This document shows, piece by piece, positions 1-8,760 of a DNA stretch of 64,000 bases (positions within the stretch are counted from its first letter, which is position 1; the number at the start of each line of letters is the position of its first letter). The position numbers were made by a program, and so were the translations under genes. The stretch covers positions 27,432 through 91,431 of the forward strand of contig JACVGT010000025.1 in the NCBI GenBank assembly GCA_018992685.1, given 5' to 3'. This DNA comes from Theionarchaea archaeon. Its GTDB lineage: Archaea > Methanobacteriota_B > Thermococci > Methanofastidiosales > SZ-28-30. The notes under the pieces were generated by a model. The model worked only from the letters and a program-made list of their open reading frames with translations. It ran no database searches and was not told the origin of the DNA.

Positions 1-926
1 GTCTTACCGAGCTGATTCTCTGACTCTTTTCGGGCATGACGTATGCTATCTCTTTCCCTTGCATGGGTCTCACCAAGTCTGTTGTACATGTCCTCTTCTC
101 GTCTCCATCTCGAAACTTCAGCTTGTAAGTTTGAAATGAGCGGGCTGAACCGTAGTTCTAGAGACTGGATTTCGGAATTCATTTGAGATCGATGGTTAGA
201 AACTGCTGATTCTACTTCTGGAGTGATTTCTCTGATCTTCTCATTAAAATATCTAAGAATTTCTGATTGTTTCTCCGTCAAGTTTTCCTTCCACTCAAAG
301 GTCGCAGAAAACGCTGTGTTCTTTATACTCAAAAGAGATTCAACGTCTCTCAGGGACTTTCTCTTTAGATCCAGCAGCAGATCTAGGTTTTTCTCAGCTT
401 GCTCCACTGACAGATGAGATGAAATCTTAGAGATCTCTGGAAGCTCAGCTGTTTTGTCCACGAACCGCAAATAGTCGACAAGGTCTTTTAACAAATCTTC
501 ATGTGTCAAACACCCTGTTAGCGTTGTAACCACCGTACCGGCGAAATCTCTTAAGGAATCTTCATGGGACTTCAGAAGTGCAATGTATTCCTCACATCGT
601 GCGTGGGACGGTTTGTGCTCTTCAAGACCTCTAATAATACCGGGGATATCTGGCGTTGTCTTATACTCAAAAGTCTGCTCGAAGATTCCCAACATATCAA
701 GAATCACGTATTTGTTCTCTTCAGGTCTTTTCATGACAAAAAGAGGCCAAAAAACTTTTGATACGAAGGAAATGCTCTCGGCAGTCTTTTTCTTCAAAAA
801 TCCACCGCCTTTTTCTCTCTCTGCTTCAACCAGAGAAAGGACCAAGCATAATTCGAGGTCATCTGCAGCAACGGTTTCCTGACCATCATTCTCAAGCCTC
901 ATGGCAAAAGGCAAAATCAATACCAT
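1..926 (-). CDS. Coiled-coil protein, C-terminus cut by window edge
   Basis: Reading the minus strand from an ATG at 926 gives one open frame of at least 308 codons that runs off the left edge. I chose this start because GGAGGGG lies 6-12 bases upstream and an AT-rich box (about 962) lies where a TATA box would be. The N-terminal 70 residues are globular. After about residue 150 the protein is rich in Lys, Glu and Leu (stretches such as EQAEKNLDLLLDLKRK), with long helices typical of a coiled coil. There is no signal peptide, membrane segment or catalytic motif, and I do not recognise the family. A cytoplasmic structural or scaffolding role is possible but is inference only. Confidence 0.75.
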   Translation of the reverse strand, partial: MVLILPFAMRLENDGQETVAADDLELCLVLSLVEAEREKGGGFLKKKTAESISFVSKVFWPLFVMKRPEENKYVILDMLGIFEQTFEYKTTPDIPGIIRGLEEHKPSHARCEEYIALLKSHEDSLRDFAGTVVTTLTGCLTHEDLLKDLVDYLRFVDKTAELPEISKISSHLSVEQAEKNLDLLLDLKRKSLRDVESLLSIKNTAFSATFEWKENLTEKQSEILRYFNEKIREITPEVESAVSNHRSQMNSEIQSLELRFSPLISNLQAEVSRWRREEDMYNRLGETHARERDSIRHARKESENQLGK

Positions 927-1197
927 TTTAGACCCCTCCTCTTACACCACTGGAGTTTATTTCCCTGAGAATATTTTTCTTTCTGAATTATAAGAATTTT
1001 TCCTCTTCAACATGGGCTATGAATGTGATTTTTCCCCGGTTCTGAAATCCGAAAATCATTACTAAAGTCAGGAAAACACAGGAAACGAAGACGAAAGTTT
1101 TGAATTCAATGCATTTGAAGGGTAACGTCATGAATCTTTGCAGGAATAACATTCGTGCTTATAAGAGATTATTATTCCGGAGTCACGAGACCAGGAA

Positions 1198-1992
1198 TTA
1201 CCTCAAGAGTTTCTTTGCCTTGATGATTGGTTTTCCGAATTCTTCCAGCATGGTGGCTACTGAACTTCTATCAGGTGTTCCCTTCCAATCCAGAATGAAA
1301 GCATCACACCCTCCATTTTTTTCAAGCGCTTTCCTGACATTTTCTTCAGTCACCTGAACATACTTGGCCAAAACATGACCAACGGCATACTCTCTGTGTA
1401 GGGCAACCAACGTGTGTTTCTGGCAGTAGTGCCCGCCCCCAATGCCCACAGCTTGTGGAAACCTGTAATCTGGATAGGCGAGAGCTTTCATCAGAGCGAC
1501 TGCTACCGCTTCTCCTGCCTTCTTGCTAACCCATTGGTCAGGTCCAGATCCAATCTCGATGAACATGGTGGGAAGTTCAGTGAGAGGCCCATGATGTGTT
1601 GCTTCCATGGACACTTCGAATTCCAGGTTCAAGGTATCTTTCTGATTCTTGAGTTCCTGAAGGCCCAGTTTCTGGGCTATGGGATTTGAGACACAGATTT
1701 CACCCGCAGATCCTCCAAAATCTGCAGCTCCGAAATTTCCAGGAGTGTGTACGGTTAATGAGGGAACTCCCGCCTCTGAAGAATGTCGGGAAGCGAATAC
1801 AATAAAATTCACATTTTTGAATTCTTTCTCGGGGAATTCTGCATACACAGAGTCTTTCTCTATGAAGACCAAGAGAGAGTCCCGGTAAGCATAGTGTGAT
1901 TTACCAACCTTTTCAAAGTCGAACAATTCCAGTACATGGTGAGCGATATTCATTCCTGCCAGGTCCTGGGTGGATGCCAAGATGAGATTCAT
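1198..1992 (-). CDS. dtdA: D-aminoacyl-tRNA deacylase, archaeal DtdA/GEK1 type
   Basis: Removes D-amino acids wrongly attached to tRNA, a proofreading step in the cytoplasm. At 264 residues it has the full length of the archaeal/plant DtdA family. Recognisable blocks are SRHSSEAGVPSLTVHTPGNFG-like (about residues 88-108), EATHHGPLTELP (about 129-140) and GIGGGHYC (about 184-191), which hold the conserved His residues of the metal-dependent active site. A TATA-like CTTTAAATC lies at 2013-2021, about 25 bp upstream of the ATG, so the mRNA is probably leaderless. The gene is transcribed alone, divergently from the DNA glycosylase gene. Its presence is one of the arguments for an archaeal host. 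Confidence 0.93.
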   Translation of the reverse strand: MNLILASTQDLAGMNIAHHVLELFDFEKVGKSHYAYRDSLLVFIEKDSVYAEFPEKEFKNVNFIVFASRHSSEAGVPSLTVHTPGNFGAADFGGSAGEICVSNPIAQKLGLQELKNQKDTLNLEFEVSMEATHHGPLTELPTMFIEIGSGPDQWVSKKAGEAVAVALMKALAYPDYRFPQAVGIGGGHYCQKHTLVALHREYAVGHVLAKYVQVTEENVRKALEKNGGCDAFILDWKGTPDRSSVATMLEEFGKPIIKAKKLLR

Positions 1993-2195
1993 CGGACAGA
2001 GTAGACACCAGGATTTAAAGCTTTCACCCTTGACCTCTCGGATTCTTGGGTATTGAGCATGGAGTTGAGGAAGAACAGCTCCTTTTTCGTGGTCTAGAGA
2101 CTGCCTATCCGAATTCCATCTCTAACGACCATCAGATGCTGAAGGCTTTGGGTGTGAGATAGCCAACCTTAAAAAGATTCAGGCAAAACGGGCAC

Positions 2196-2999
2196 ATGCC
2201 AGAACTTCCAGACTTGGAGGTACTCAAAGAACGATTGGAACCCTTGATTGGAGACACAATCTCAGACGTTGAGATATTATTTCCTCTGACCTTTCGTGTT
2301 CTGGTAGAAGGTACTCCTCAAAGCCTACTACCGCACCAGACTATTAAGAAAGTCACCCGAAGAGGAAAGGTTTTGATATTCGAGCTTGATACCCTGTTTC
2401 TTGTTCTGAACCTGATGCTCACAGGGAGGTTACAGCTGACGAGAGCTCCAGACAAATCCCGATATCCCGTGGTCGTTCTTCATTTTGCATCAGGGGCTGC
2501 CCTCAAAATCATGGACTACAAGAAGATGGGCAAAATCTACCTAACCGATACTTTAAAGAAGGTGCCTCAGTACACAAAGCTCGGGGTAGAACCTCTAGAA
2601 GGAAAATTCAGTGTGGAAGTTCTCTCGCGAATTCTCAGTGATTCACGGCCTGTTAAAGTAGTCTTAACCGATCAGAACAAGATTGCAGGAATTGGAAATG
2701 CATATGTGGATGAAATACTCTTTCGCGCCAGAATGAACCCTAAGAGAAAGGCAAACTCGGTGAATCCCGAGGAAATCATATATCTGTATGATTCTATCAT
2801 AACAGTCTTGAACAATGGAATTGAGAAGGTCAGAGAGGGTCTTGATGACATGTCAGAGGAAGTCCGGGATTTCCTCCTCGTCCACGGGAAGAAAGGCCAG
2901 AAGTGCCCAGTCTGCGGCGAAGTGATCAGGGAAATCGAAGTCTCCAAGAGAGTCACACATGTCTGTCCTCGCTGCCAGAAGGCTACTCTTCCCTGGTAG
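2196..2999 (+). CDS. mutM: Formamidopyrimidine-DNA glycosylase (Fpg/Nei family)
   Basis: Base-excision repair enzyme that removes oxidised bases and nicks the abasic site. The N-terminus MPELPDLEVL has the catalytic Pro2 and Glu3; a beta-hairpin lysine lies in RRGKVLIF (about residues 55-62); a helix-two-turn-helix region follows (IAGIGNAYVDEILF, about 160-173); and the C-terminus has an intact zinc finger, CPVCGE...VCPRCQ (about 236-262). Length 267 is normal. A TATA-like CCTTAAAAAG at 2167-2176 predicts a nearly leaderless mRNA. The family is common in bacteria and uncommon in archaea, so acquisition from bacteria is likely; this is inference from family distribution. Confidence 0.92.
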   Translation: MPELPDLEVLKERLEPLIGDTISDVEILFPLTFRVLVEGTPQSLLPHQTIKKVTRRGKVLIFELDTLFLVLNLMLTGRLQLTRAPDKSRYPVVVLHFASGAALKIMDYKKMGKIYLTDTLKKVPQYTKLGVEPLEGKFSVEVLSRILSDSRPVKVVLTDQNKIAGIGNAYVDEILFRARMNPKRKANSVNPEEIIYLYDSIITVLNNGIEKVREGLDDMSEEVRDFLLVHGKKGQKCPVCGEVIREIEVSKRVTHVCPRCQKATLPW

Positions 3000-3076
3000 G
3001 GGTCTCTGGTTTTTGCCCAGGTACCTGGAGTTGACGTTATTCCAAGGTCAAGAAACAAAGAAAAATGAAAAGGGTG

Positions 3077-4393
3077 TTATATTTTCTTCAGAGCCTTTTC
3101 AAAGATATCCATTGCGAAATCCGCCTGTTCTGCTTCAACTACCAAAGGAGGCACAAATCGAATGGCACTCTTTCCGCATGGCAGGAGTAGCAATCCATTT
3201 CTCCAGGCTTCAAAGATGATTTTTTCCACTTCTTTCTTTGCGTGTTCCTTCGTCTTCCTGTCTTTCACCAGTTCACATGCGATCATTAACCCTTTGCCCC
3301 TTACGTCTCCAATGAGAGAATGGTTTTCGTACATCTCCTTCAGTCGTTTCAGCATGCCAGCTCCCACTTTGGCCGCATTGTCCACGAGTTTACTGGTCAG
3401 CAGATCAATGGTGGCCAAGGATGCAGCACAGGACACAGGATTTCCTCCAAAGGTTGAAGCATGGGCACCGGGAGGCCAGGACATGATTTCAGAAGAGGCA
3501 ACACAGGCACCCAGAGGCAACCCACTGGCAATTCCTTTTGCCATGCATATCACATCCGGGACAACGCCCCAATGTTCAATGGCAAACATTTTTCCTGTCC
3601 TGCCAAACCCTGATTGAACTTCGTCATCCACCAGCAGAATATTGTGTTCATCACATATCTTTTTTATTTTAGGAAGGAACTCCGGAGGGGGAACCACATA
3701 CCCGCCTTCTCCCTGGATGGGTTCAGCAAAGATCGCTGCAACATCGGTAGGAGGAATGACTTTCTCCAGGTAGTGCTCAATGTGTGCAACACATTCAAAG
3801 GCACAGCTCCCATATTCTTTATTGAAAGCACAACGATAACAGTACGCGTAGGGCACATGAGTCACCTCAGGTACAAGGGGAGCGAACCGTTCCTTCTGGA
3901 TAGCTTTTGAAGCTGTCAATGAAAGGGCACCCATGGTTCTCCCGTGGAATGCTCCGAGGAAAGCAATCATCTTGACCCGTCGTGTGTACCATCGGGCTAC
4001 TTTGAGCCCACACTCAACAGCCTCTGCCCCTGAGTTTCCAAAGAATACTCTCTTATCAAAGTCTCCTGGAGTGATCTGTGCCAGCTTCTGAGCCAGATCT
4101 ACCTGCTCTGTATAATAGAAATCTGTTCCCGACAAATGGATTAACTTTTCTGCCTGCTTCTTTATAGCTTCCACAACCTTGGGATGAGAGTGACCGGTTG
4201 CACAGACAGCAATGCCTGCTGCAAAATCAAAGAATGTGTTCCCATCCACATCCTCGATAATCATCCCGCGCCCCTGTTTGGCAACTAGAGGGTAGGATCG
4301 AGTGTAGCTCGTGGATATGTACTTTTCATCCTTCTTGAGGATTTCTTCTGCTTTTGGTCCCGGAAGGGTAGTCCTAATCTGTGGCTTCTCCAT
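3077..4393 (-). CDS. PLP-dependent class III aminotransferase (ornithine/broad-specificity type)
   Basis: Fold type I PLP enzyme of the acetylornithine/ornithine/GABA aminotransferase class. Visible family marks are the SGAEAVE phosphate-binding loop, the FHGRTMGALS block, the cofactor aspartate in LLVDDEVQSGFGRTG and the Schiff-base lysine in MAKGIASGLPLG. The N-terminal IRTTLPGPKAEEIL resembles the archaeal group that includes ornithine aminotransferase and the broad-specificity amino acid racemase of Thermococcales, so either activity is possible. An ATG at 4441 gives 16 extra residues, but a TATA-like TTATAAATG lies between it and the ATG at 4393, which has GGTGAT just upstream; I prefer 4393 (438 residues). 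It is divergent from the adjacent Lrp-type gene, which is its obvious candidate regulator. Confidence 0.9.
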   Translation of the reverse strand: MEKPQIRTTLPGPKAEEILKKDEKYISTSYTRSYPLVAKQGRGMIIEDVDGNTFFDFAAGIAVCATGHSHPKVVEAIKKQAEKLIHLSGTDFYYTEQVDLAQKLAQITPGDFDKRVFFGNSGAEAVECGLKVARWYTRRVKMIAFLGAFHGRTMGALSLTASKAIQKERFAPLVPEVTHVPYAYCYRCAFNKEYGSCAFECVAHIEHYLEKVIPPTDVAAIFAEPIQGEGGYVVPPPEFLPKIKKICDEHNILLVDDEVQSGFGRTGKMFAIEHWGVVPDVICMAKGIASGLPLGACVASSEIMSWPPGAHASTFGGNPVSCAASLATIDLLTSKLVDNAAKVGAGMLKRLKEMYENHSLIGDVRGKGLMIACELVKDRKTKEHAKKEVEKIIFEAWRNGLLLLPCGKSAIRFVPPLVVEAEQADFAMDIFEKALKKI

Positions 4394-4519
4394 CAATATC
4401 ACCGTGTGAAATTCAAGCCTCTGCCTTATAAATGTTACCATACCTTTATTAGGGGAAAAGAATATACTGAACTACTCAGGCGATTTAGCCACTTCGCTTG
4501 AATTTGTCAGGTGGTCATT

Positions 4520-4963
4520 ATGGACGAACTGGATAGAGATATACTGCGGGAACTGAGAGAAGACGGGAGAATATCCTTTCGAGACGTGGCTCTGAAAACA
4601 AACGTGTCATCCCAGACTGTCAGTGACCGCATCCAGAAACTGATGGATAAGGGAGTGATCAAAGGATTCACCGTGGTGATAGATCAGGGTGCTGCGGGAT
4701 ATCCCATCACCTTCACCGTTGAACTGGATGTAGATGTTCGTAACATGAAGCAGATTTTGGACAGCCTCTGTGAATATCCGGAGCTGCATCAGATCAGTGT
4801 CATCACAGGGGACCACGACATCCTGGCTCTGGGTGTGGCTCGGGATATTTCACACCTCTATGAGATTATTGAGGAAAAGATCAGCAATATTGAAGGGGTC
4901 AAGGCAACGAAGACATCCATATCGTTGAAAACGGTAAAAGAAGTTCCGAAATGTTTTGGCTAG
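4520..4963 (+). CDS. Lrp/AsnC family transcriptional regulator
   Basis: About 147 residues with the classic two-part layout. An N-terminal winged HTH (MDELDRDILRELREDGRISF, then SSQTVSDRIQKL as recognition helix) is followed by a C-terminal ligand-sensing RAM domain (FTVELDVDVRNMKQILDSL...ITGDHDILALGVA). The GTG at 4511 would be three codons longer, but AGGTGGT at 4509-4515 looks like the ribosome-binding site for the ATG at 4520, so I use 4520. Lying head-to-head with the aminotransferase gene, it probably senses an amino acid and controls that gene; the control is inference from context. Confidence 0.9.
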   Translation: MDELDRDILRELREDGRISFRDVALKTNVSSQTVSDRIQKLMDKGVIKGFTVVIDQGAAGYPITFTVELDVDVRNMKQILDSLCEYPELHQISVITGDHDILALGVARDISHLYEIIEEKISNIEGVKATKTSISLKTVKEVPKCFG

Positions 4964-5139
4964 GATGCACAATCGATTCAGTGGGATGAGTTCCAACCAC
5001 TCGCGCTTTCTGAGCTTCTGCAGCAGTACTTCTTCTTGTTCGCAGACCTTGAATCCTTCTATCGATGTCGCCTTGCCCACTCATTCTACTCAGGTCAAAA
5101 GGATTCAGCGGACGGGAATCCCTCAAGGAGGTTCTGAGG

Positions 5140-5880
5140 CTAGGCTGTGGCTGCATACATGACCATGGCAGAGAGAGTACCTGCAACAGTGGCCCACAAA
5201 TTGGTCTGGTTGTTTCCCCACCAGCTAATCTTGGTTTCGCAGGTCGCGCCGAGGACAGAATCCACGTTGGCTCCAATGAACCCTGCTGCACTGATGGCCA
5301 GAAACAGTGTCAGTCCAGCAAATCCACCACTGTGCATTCTCAGAATCCAGGCCAGTCCTCCAATGACAGCAGCAATCCCCAGTTCTGCAGCTTCTCCTAA
5401 GGGAGTGATTCCTCCTTCTGCACCTGCAACTACTGTCTCAAAGGTTGTAATAAGAACAGGGGGTCTCTTGGAGAGTCTTCCGATTTCCCCTCCTGCTGTA
5501 TCTGCCGTGGCGCTCGCCATAGCGCCAAGAAATCCCGCAAGAAAAAATCCGCCACCATAGATACCTTCGAGAATTGCGCATATCATGGCAGCCAGCCCGT
5601 TTCCAAATACATTTCCATAGCCTCTGGCTCCCTTTTTGGCTTCTGCGACACCTCGTTTCTTCTTTTGCTCATATTTGTACTGGGTGGCAGCTCCTGCCAG
5701 AACGAAAAACGTCAGTGAAATGACAAAGTATTCCCAGCCCGCAAATATCCATACGATGAACCCAATCAGGAATCCTGACCATAACCCTGAACCACGGACA
5801 ACTTTCGCTTTGAAGGCCAGAGCTCCTATGGAAATCAAAATGACCACTGGGATTACTATTTCGTTGATTGACGAGATCAT
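5140..5880 (-). CDS. DUF92 family integral membrane protein
   Basis: A 246-residue polytopic membrane protein with about six hydrophobic segments and the DUF92/TIGR00297 signature: GxLGAMASATADTAGGEIG, ETVVAGAEGGITPLGEAAELG and NVDSVLGATCE. Plant relatives (VTE6) are phytyl-phosphate kinases, so a role in prenyl-phosphate metabolism is the best-known precedent; the archaeal substrate is not established. The start has GTGATAAA directly before the ATG. It lies 47 bp after the phosphatase gene, probably the last gene of a three-gene transcript with the M20 peptidase and the phosphatase. Confidence 0.88.
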   Translation of the reverse strand: MISSINEIVIPVVILISIGALAFKAKVVRGSGLWSGFLIGFIVWIFAGWEYFVISLTFFVLAGAATQYKYEQKKKRGVAEAKKGARGYGNVFGNGLAAMICAILEGIYGGGFFLAGFLGAMASATADTAGGEIGRLSKRPPVLITTFETVVAGAEGGITPLGEAAELGIAAVIGGLAWILRMHSGGFAGLTLFLAISAAGFIGANVDSVLGATCETKISWWGNNQTNLWATVAGTLSAMVMYAATA

Positions 5881-5927
5881 TTTATCACGTTTGATATTTT
5901 GAAGGGGTATTTAAGGGTTTGTGTAGG

Positions 5928-6383
5928 TTATGGGGGCGGTTGCTTCGACGCGTACAGGTAGACAGCTTCTGTATAGCCGGGGGTGGTCATGGCAGGTGGA
6001 TTCACGGTTCTCACCTGGGCAATAGCCCTGGCAGGCGGAATTCCCTGGTGTATGAGATAACAGGAAAGCATGGCCCCCGTTCGGTCATTCCCGGCGTAAC
6101 AGTGGACAAAGGCTGGTGCCGTAAGCAAAGTGGCTGCTTCGAGGAACCGGGGTACAGCATCTACGAACTGTCTCTTTGATTCTGGGGTCGTCAGAGCAAT
6201 ATCGGGGAGGTACAGTGGAATATGTTCTATGGAGGAGGCAGTGATCTCCCGGGAGTTGACCTGCTCATCCAGGGATATGATGGTGCGTATTCCCGCAGTG
6301 TACAACTCAGGAAGGTTCCAGGGCCTTCGTACGGGTCCGCACCGTCCTCCTAGTGAGGGGGTAATCCAGTAAATGTGGTTCAC
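5928..6383 (-). CDS. Dual-specificity protein phosphatase-like protein
   Basis: A 151-residue cysteine phosphatase of the DSP/PTP fold. The P-loop HCYAGNDRTGAM gives the catalytic C-x5-R signature, and an upstream acidic stretch (LYLPDIAL...) is where the general acid would lie. The N-terminal WITPSLGGRCGP...YTAGIRTIISL is typical of small archaeal DSPs. It starts with GTG at 6383, preceded by GGTGAT-CAT-GTG, which matches the ribosome-binding pattern used elsewhere here. That site overlaps the TAG stop of the upstream M20 gene, so the two are translationally coupled. The substrate (phosphoprotein or small phosphate ester) cannot be told from sequence. Confidence 0.85.
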   Translation of the reverse strand: MNHIYWITPSLGGRCGPVRRPWNLPELYTAGIRTIISLDEQVNSREITASSIEHIPLYLPDIALTTPESKRQFVDAVPRFLEAATLLTAPAFVHCYAGNDRTGAMLSCYLIHQGIPPARAIAQVRTVNPPAMTTPGYTEAVYLYASKQPPP

Positions 6384-6391
6384 ATGATCAC

Positions 6392-7681
6392 CTACATTCT
6401 CTTGATAATTTCTTCAATGACAGTAATTCCTTCCTCATAGTCTGCTAATGAAATACTCTCATTGGGACTGTGTGCCCGGGATTCTGCATCTCCCACGCCA
6501 ATAGAGACCGTGGGGATGCCCAGGACATCAGTGAACAGCCACATGGGGCCTGAACCGGACATGGTAGGATAGATGACAGGTGGCCTCTTATGGACTGCCT
6601 CCATGGATTGCTCCGTAACAGAAACAATTCGTGCAGTAACAGGAGTCTTGGCTGGCCAGAGAGGGCCCAGCAATTCAGTCTTGATGTCTGTGAACCCGTG
6701 CTTTTCAAGATGATGATTCAGTAATTGGAATATTCTGTGTGGATCTTGGTTGGGAACAAGCCTGAAATCGATCTTTGCCATGGCTTCTGCAGGGAGAACA
6801 GTCTTGCTTCCGTCCCCTGTGTAGCCGGAATTAATTCCACATATATTGCAGGTGGGACCATAGAGGAGGTGGAAGACTGCTTCTTCGTCTGACATATTCT
6901 TGAGGAAATGGTCAATGCCCAGGATAGTCTTGGTCTTGTCACCATCATAGGGGATGGAGTTCACCTTGCCGAGTTCTTCTTCGGCGGGGGCCTCAATGTC
7001 CTGGTAGAAGTCTTCTATCAGGATGTGCTCCTGGGAATCTTTCAACGTGGTTAGAGCTCTGATAAGTCTCCATGCAGGATTTTCCACAATGACGGCAGAG
7101 GCTGAATGGAGATCTCTCTTGGGTCCATACGCACGAAGTTCAACGTAACACAAGCCTTTTGCTCCCAGGTACATGGTGGGTCTTCCTGCTTCGTCTTTAT
7201 ATCCTGCTTCCCAGATGCAGGCATCTGCCTTGAGGAGGGACGTGTGAGTTTCAACGAATTTCCCCAGAGAAGGACTGCCGATTTCTTCCTCTCCTTCTAT
7301 GATGAATTTAATGGTAATAGGTAGTGTGGCAAAGCGTTCTACTGCGGCCAGACGGGCCATGATGTTTCCCTTGTTATCTGCAACTCCTCTGGCGTAGAGC
7401 CGATTGCCTCTGACACTCGGTTCAAAGGGTGGGGTGACCCACTGATCAAGGGGGTCAGGGGGCTGGACATCATAATGGTCATAAAAGAGCAGGGTCTTTT
7501 CAGATTCGCCTTTTTTTTCACCGAATACTACGGGATGACCTTCTGTAGGGATGACCCGGGCTTGAAATCCTGCTTCTTGCAGGAATTCCTTGACGTGTTC
7601 TGCACAGTCCTGGATTCCTTGATGATGGGCAGAGATACTGGGGATCTTGAGGAGCTCTTCCAAGGCTTCAACGTTGGTCAT
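6392..7681 (-). CDS. M20 family metallopeptidase (ArgE/DapE/dipeptidase type)
   Basis: Di-zinc hydrolase of amide bonds in peptides or N-acyl amino acids. Metal-site motifs are all present: FYDHYDVQP, ARGVADNKGN, EGEEEIGSP and a C-terminal histidine in ESRAHSPNESI; the lid/dimerisation domain starts near DLHSAS. The frame is open up to an ATG at 7834, which would add 51 residues. I prefer the ATG at 7681 because MTNVEALEELLKIPSISA is the usual family N-terminus, the length (429) fits, and a TATA-like CTTTATTATA lies about 25 bp upstream. Use of the longer start cannot be excluded. First gene of the peptidase-phosphatase-DUF92 transcript. Confidence 0.88.
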   Translation of the reverse strand: MTNVEALEELLKIPSISAHHQGIQDCAEHVKEFLQEAGFQARVIPTEGHPVVFGEKKGESEKTLLFYDHYDVQPPDPLDQWVTPPFEPSVRGNRLYARGVADNKGNIMARLAAVERFATLPITIKFIIEGEEEIGSPSLGKFVETHTSLLKADACIWEAGYKDEAGRPTMYLGAKGLCYVELRAYGPKRDLHSASAVIVENPAWRLIRALTTLKDSQEHILIEDFYQDIEAPAEEELGKVNSIPYDGDKTKTILGIDHFLKNMSDEEAVFHLLYGPTCNICGINSGYTGDGSKTVLPAEAMAKIDFRLVPNQDPHRIFQLLNHHLEKHGFTDIKTELLGPLWPAKTPVTARIVSVTEQSMEAVHKRPPVIYPTMSGSGPMWLFTDVLGIPTVSIGVGDAESRAHSPNESISLADYEEGITVIEEIIKRM

Positions 7682-7838
7682 GCGGGAGTGTTGTAAATGG
7701 CTATAATAAAGCTTTGTTCTGAACCTTCTGATCTTTCGAAGGACTTGACCTGGAAATCCGGGATGCAACATCTCGGTGAGGTGAATCTCATATGACCAGG
7801 GGTTAATCAGCAGTTGAAAGATTTCTTGCCACAAGTAC

Positions 7839-7849
7839 CTTTATATTTA
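7839..7849 (+). promoter_or_regulatory. Archaeal TATA box for the SDR gene
   Basis: CTTTATATTTA lies 32-42 bp upstream of the SDR ATG at 7881. A GAGGTG ribosome-binding site at 7869-7874 fits a short leader. It is one of the clearest examples of the archaeal promoter layout in this window. Confidence 0.65.
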
Positions 7850-7880
7850 TATGAGGACACAGGAATAGAGGTGTGGAGGA

Positions 7881-8657
7881 ATGGCAGTGAAATCCGGAAA
7901 CGGTAGGGTGGCCATAATAACAGGGTCATCCAGTGGCCTGGGAGAGGCTTTCGCCAGGAATCTAGCTCTGCAAGGATACAACCTGGTCCTTGTAGCAAGA
8001 AGGGAAGAACGATTATTTGCCTTGAGTACTGAGCTCCAGACTGACTATCTCGTTAAGGCGGAGATTGTGGTTGCAGATTTGACCAGAGAGAGTGACATAG
8101 CGAGGGTGGAAGCCAGAATCTCTGATTTGGAACAGGTAGATATGCTCATAAACAATGCAGGGTTTGCAACCACAGGGACATTTGCAGAGACAGATCTTGA
8201 CGGGCAGCTTAAAATGATAGCACTTCACATTGTCGCGCCTACCAGGCTTATCCATGCTGCCCTGCCCAAGATGGAAAAGGGAGGGTCAATCATAAATGTT
8301 GCTTCTATCGGCGCTTTTGTCAAAGTGCCAGAAAATGTCACCTACTGTGCAACGAAGGCCTACCTTGCGGCCTTCTCAGAGACCCTGCAGCTCGAGCTGA
8401 AAGAGAAAGGAATCCGCGTTCAGGCATTATGTCCAGGGTTCACTATGACAGAATTCCATGAAAGAATTGAAGGATTCGATCGTTCGGTGATTCCACAATT
8501 CCTGTGGATGACGCCTGGAGATGTTGCCAAGGAATCGTTGGAGGCATTGGAGAGGGGATCAGTCCTGTGTATCCCAGGTTTCAGGAACCGCATTATTCTT
8601 CTTCTGTCACGTGTCGGCATTCTTTCATTTCTCCTGAGAATGTTTCGCCCTCAGTAG
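7881..8657 (+). CDS. Short-chain dehydrogenase/reductase
   Basis: NAD(P)-dependent oxidoreductase with a Rossmann fold, 258 residues. The nucleotide-binding TGSSSGLG (about residues 15-22), the NNAG element, the catalytic serine in NVASIGAF and the YCATK motif (Tyr and Lys of the active site) are all intact. The C-terminal IILLLSRVGILSFLLRMF is hydrophobic and may touch the membrane, as in SDRs that act on lipids or sterol-like substrates; that is inference. It is transcribed alone from its own TATA box, divergently from the M20 operon. The substrate is unknown. Confidence 0.9.
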   Translation: MAVKSGNGRVAIITGSSSGLGEAFARNLALQGYNLVLVARREERLFALSTELQTDYLVKAEIVVADLTRESDIARVEARISDLEQVDMLINNAGFATTGTFAETDLDGQLKMIALHIVAPTRLIHAALPKMEKGGSIINVASIGAFVKVPENVTYCATKAYLAAFSETLQLELKEKGIRVQALCPGFTMTEFHERIEGFDRSVIPQFLWMTPGDVAKESLEALERGSVLCIPGFRNRIILLLSRVGILSFLLRMFRPQ

Positions 8658-8760
8658 AGGAACTCCTCAGTGCATGGACGGTCAGAAGCCTGATTGACTC
8701 GTTCTTCCCGTTCCTTTTCTCACGAACTCAGTAACGTCCCATCTGGTATTCGTACACATC

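Noticed and set aside
4899..5291. Minus-strand ORF of 130 codons
   Set aside because: Overlaps the Lrp and DUF92 genes in other frames and has no family features.
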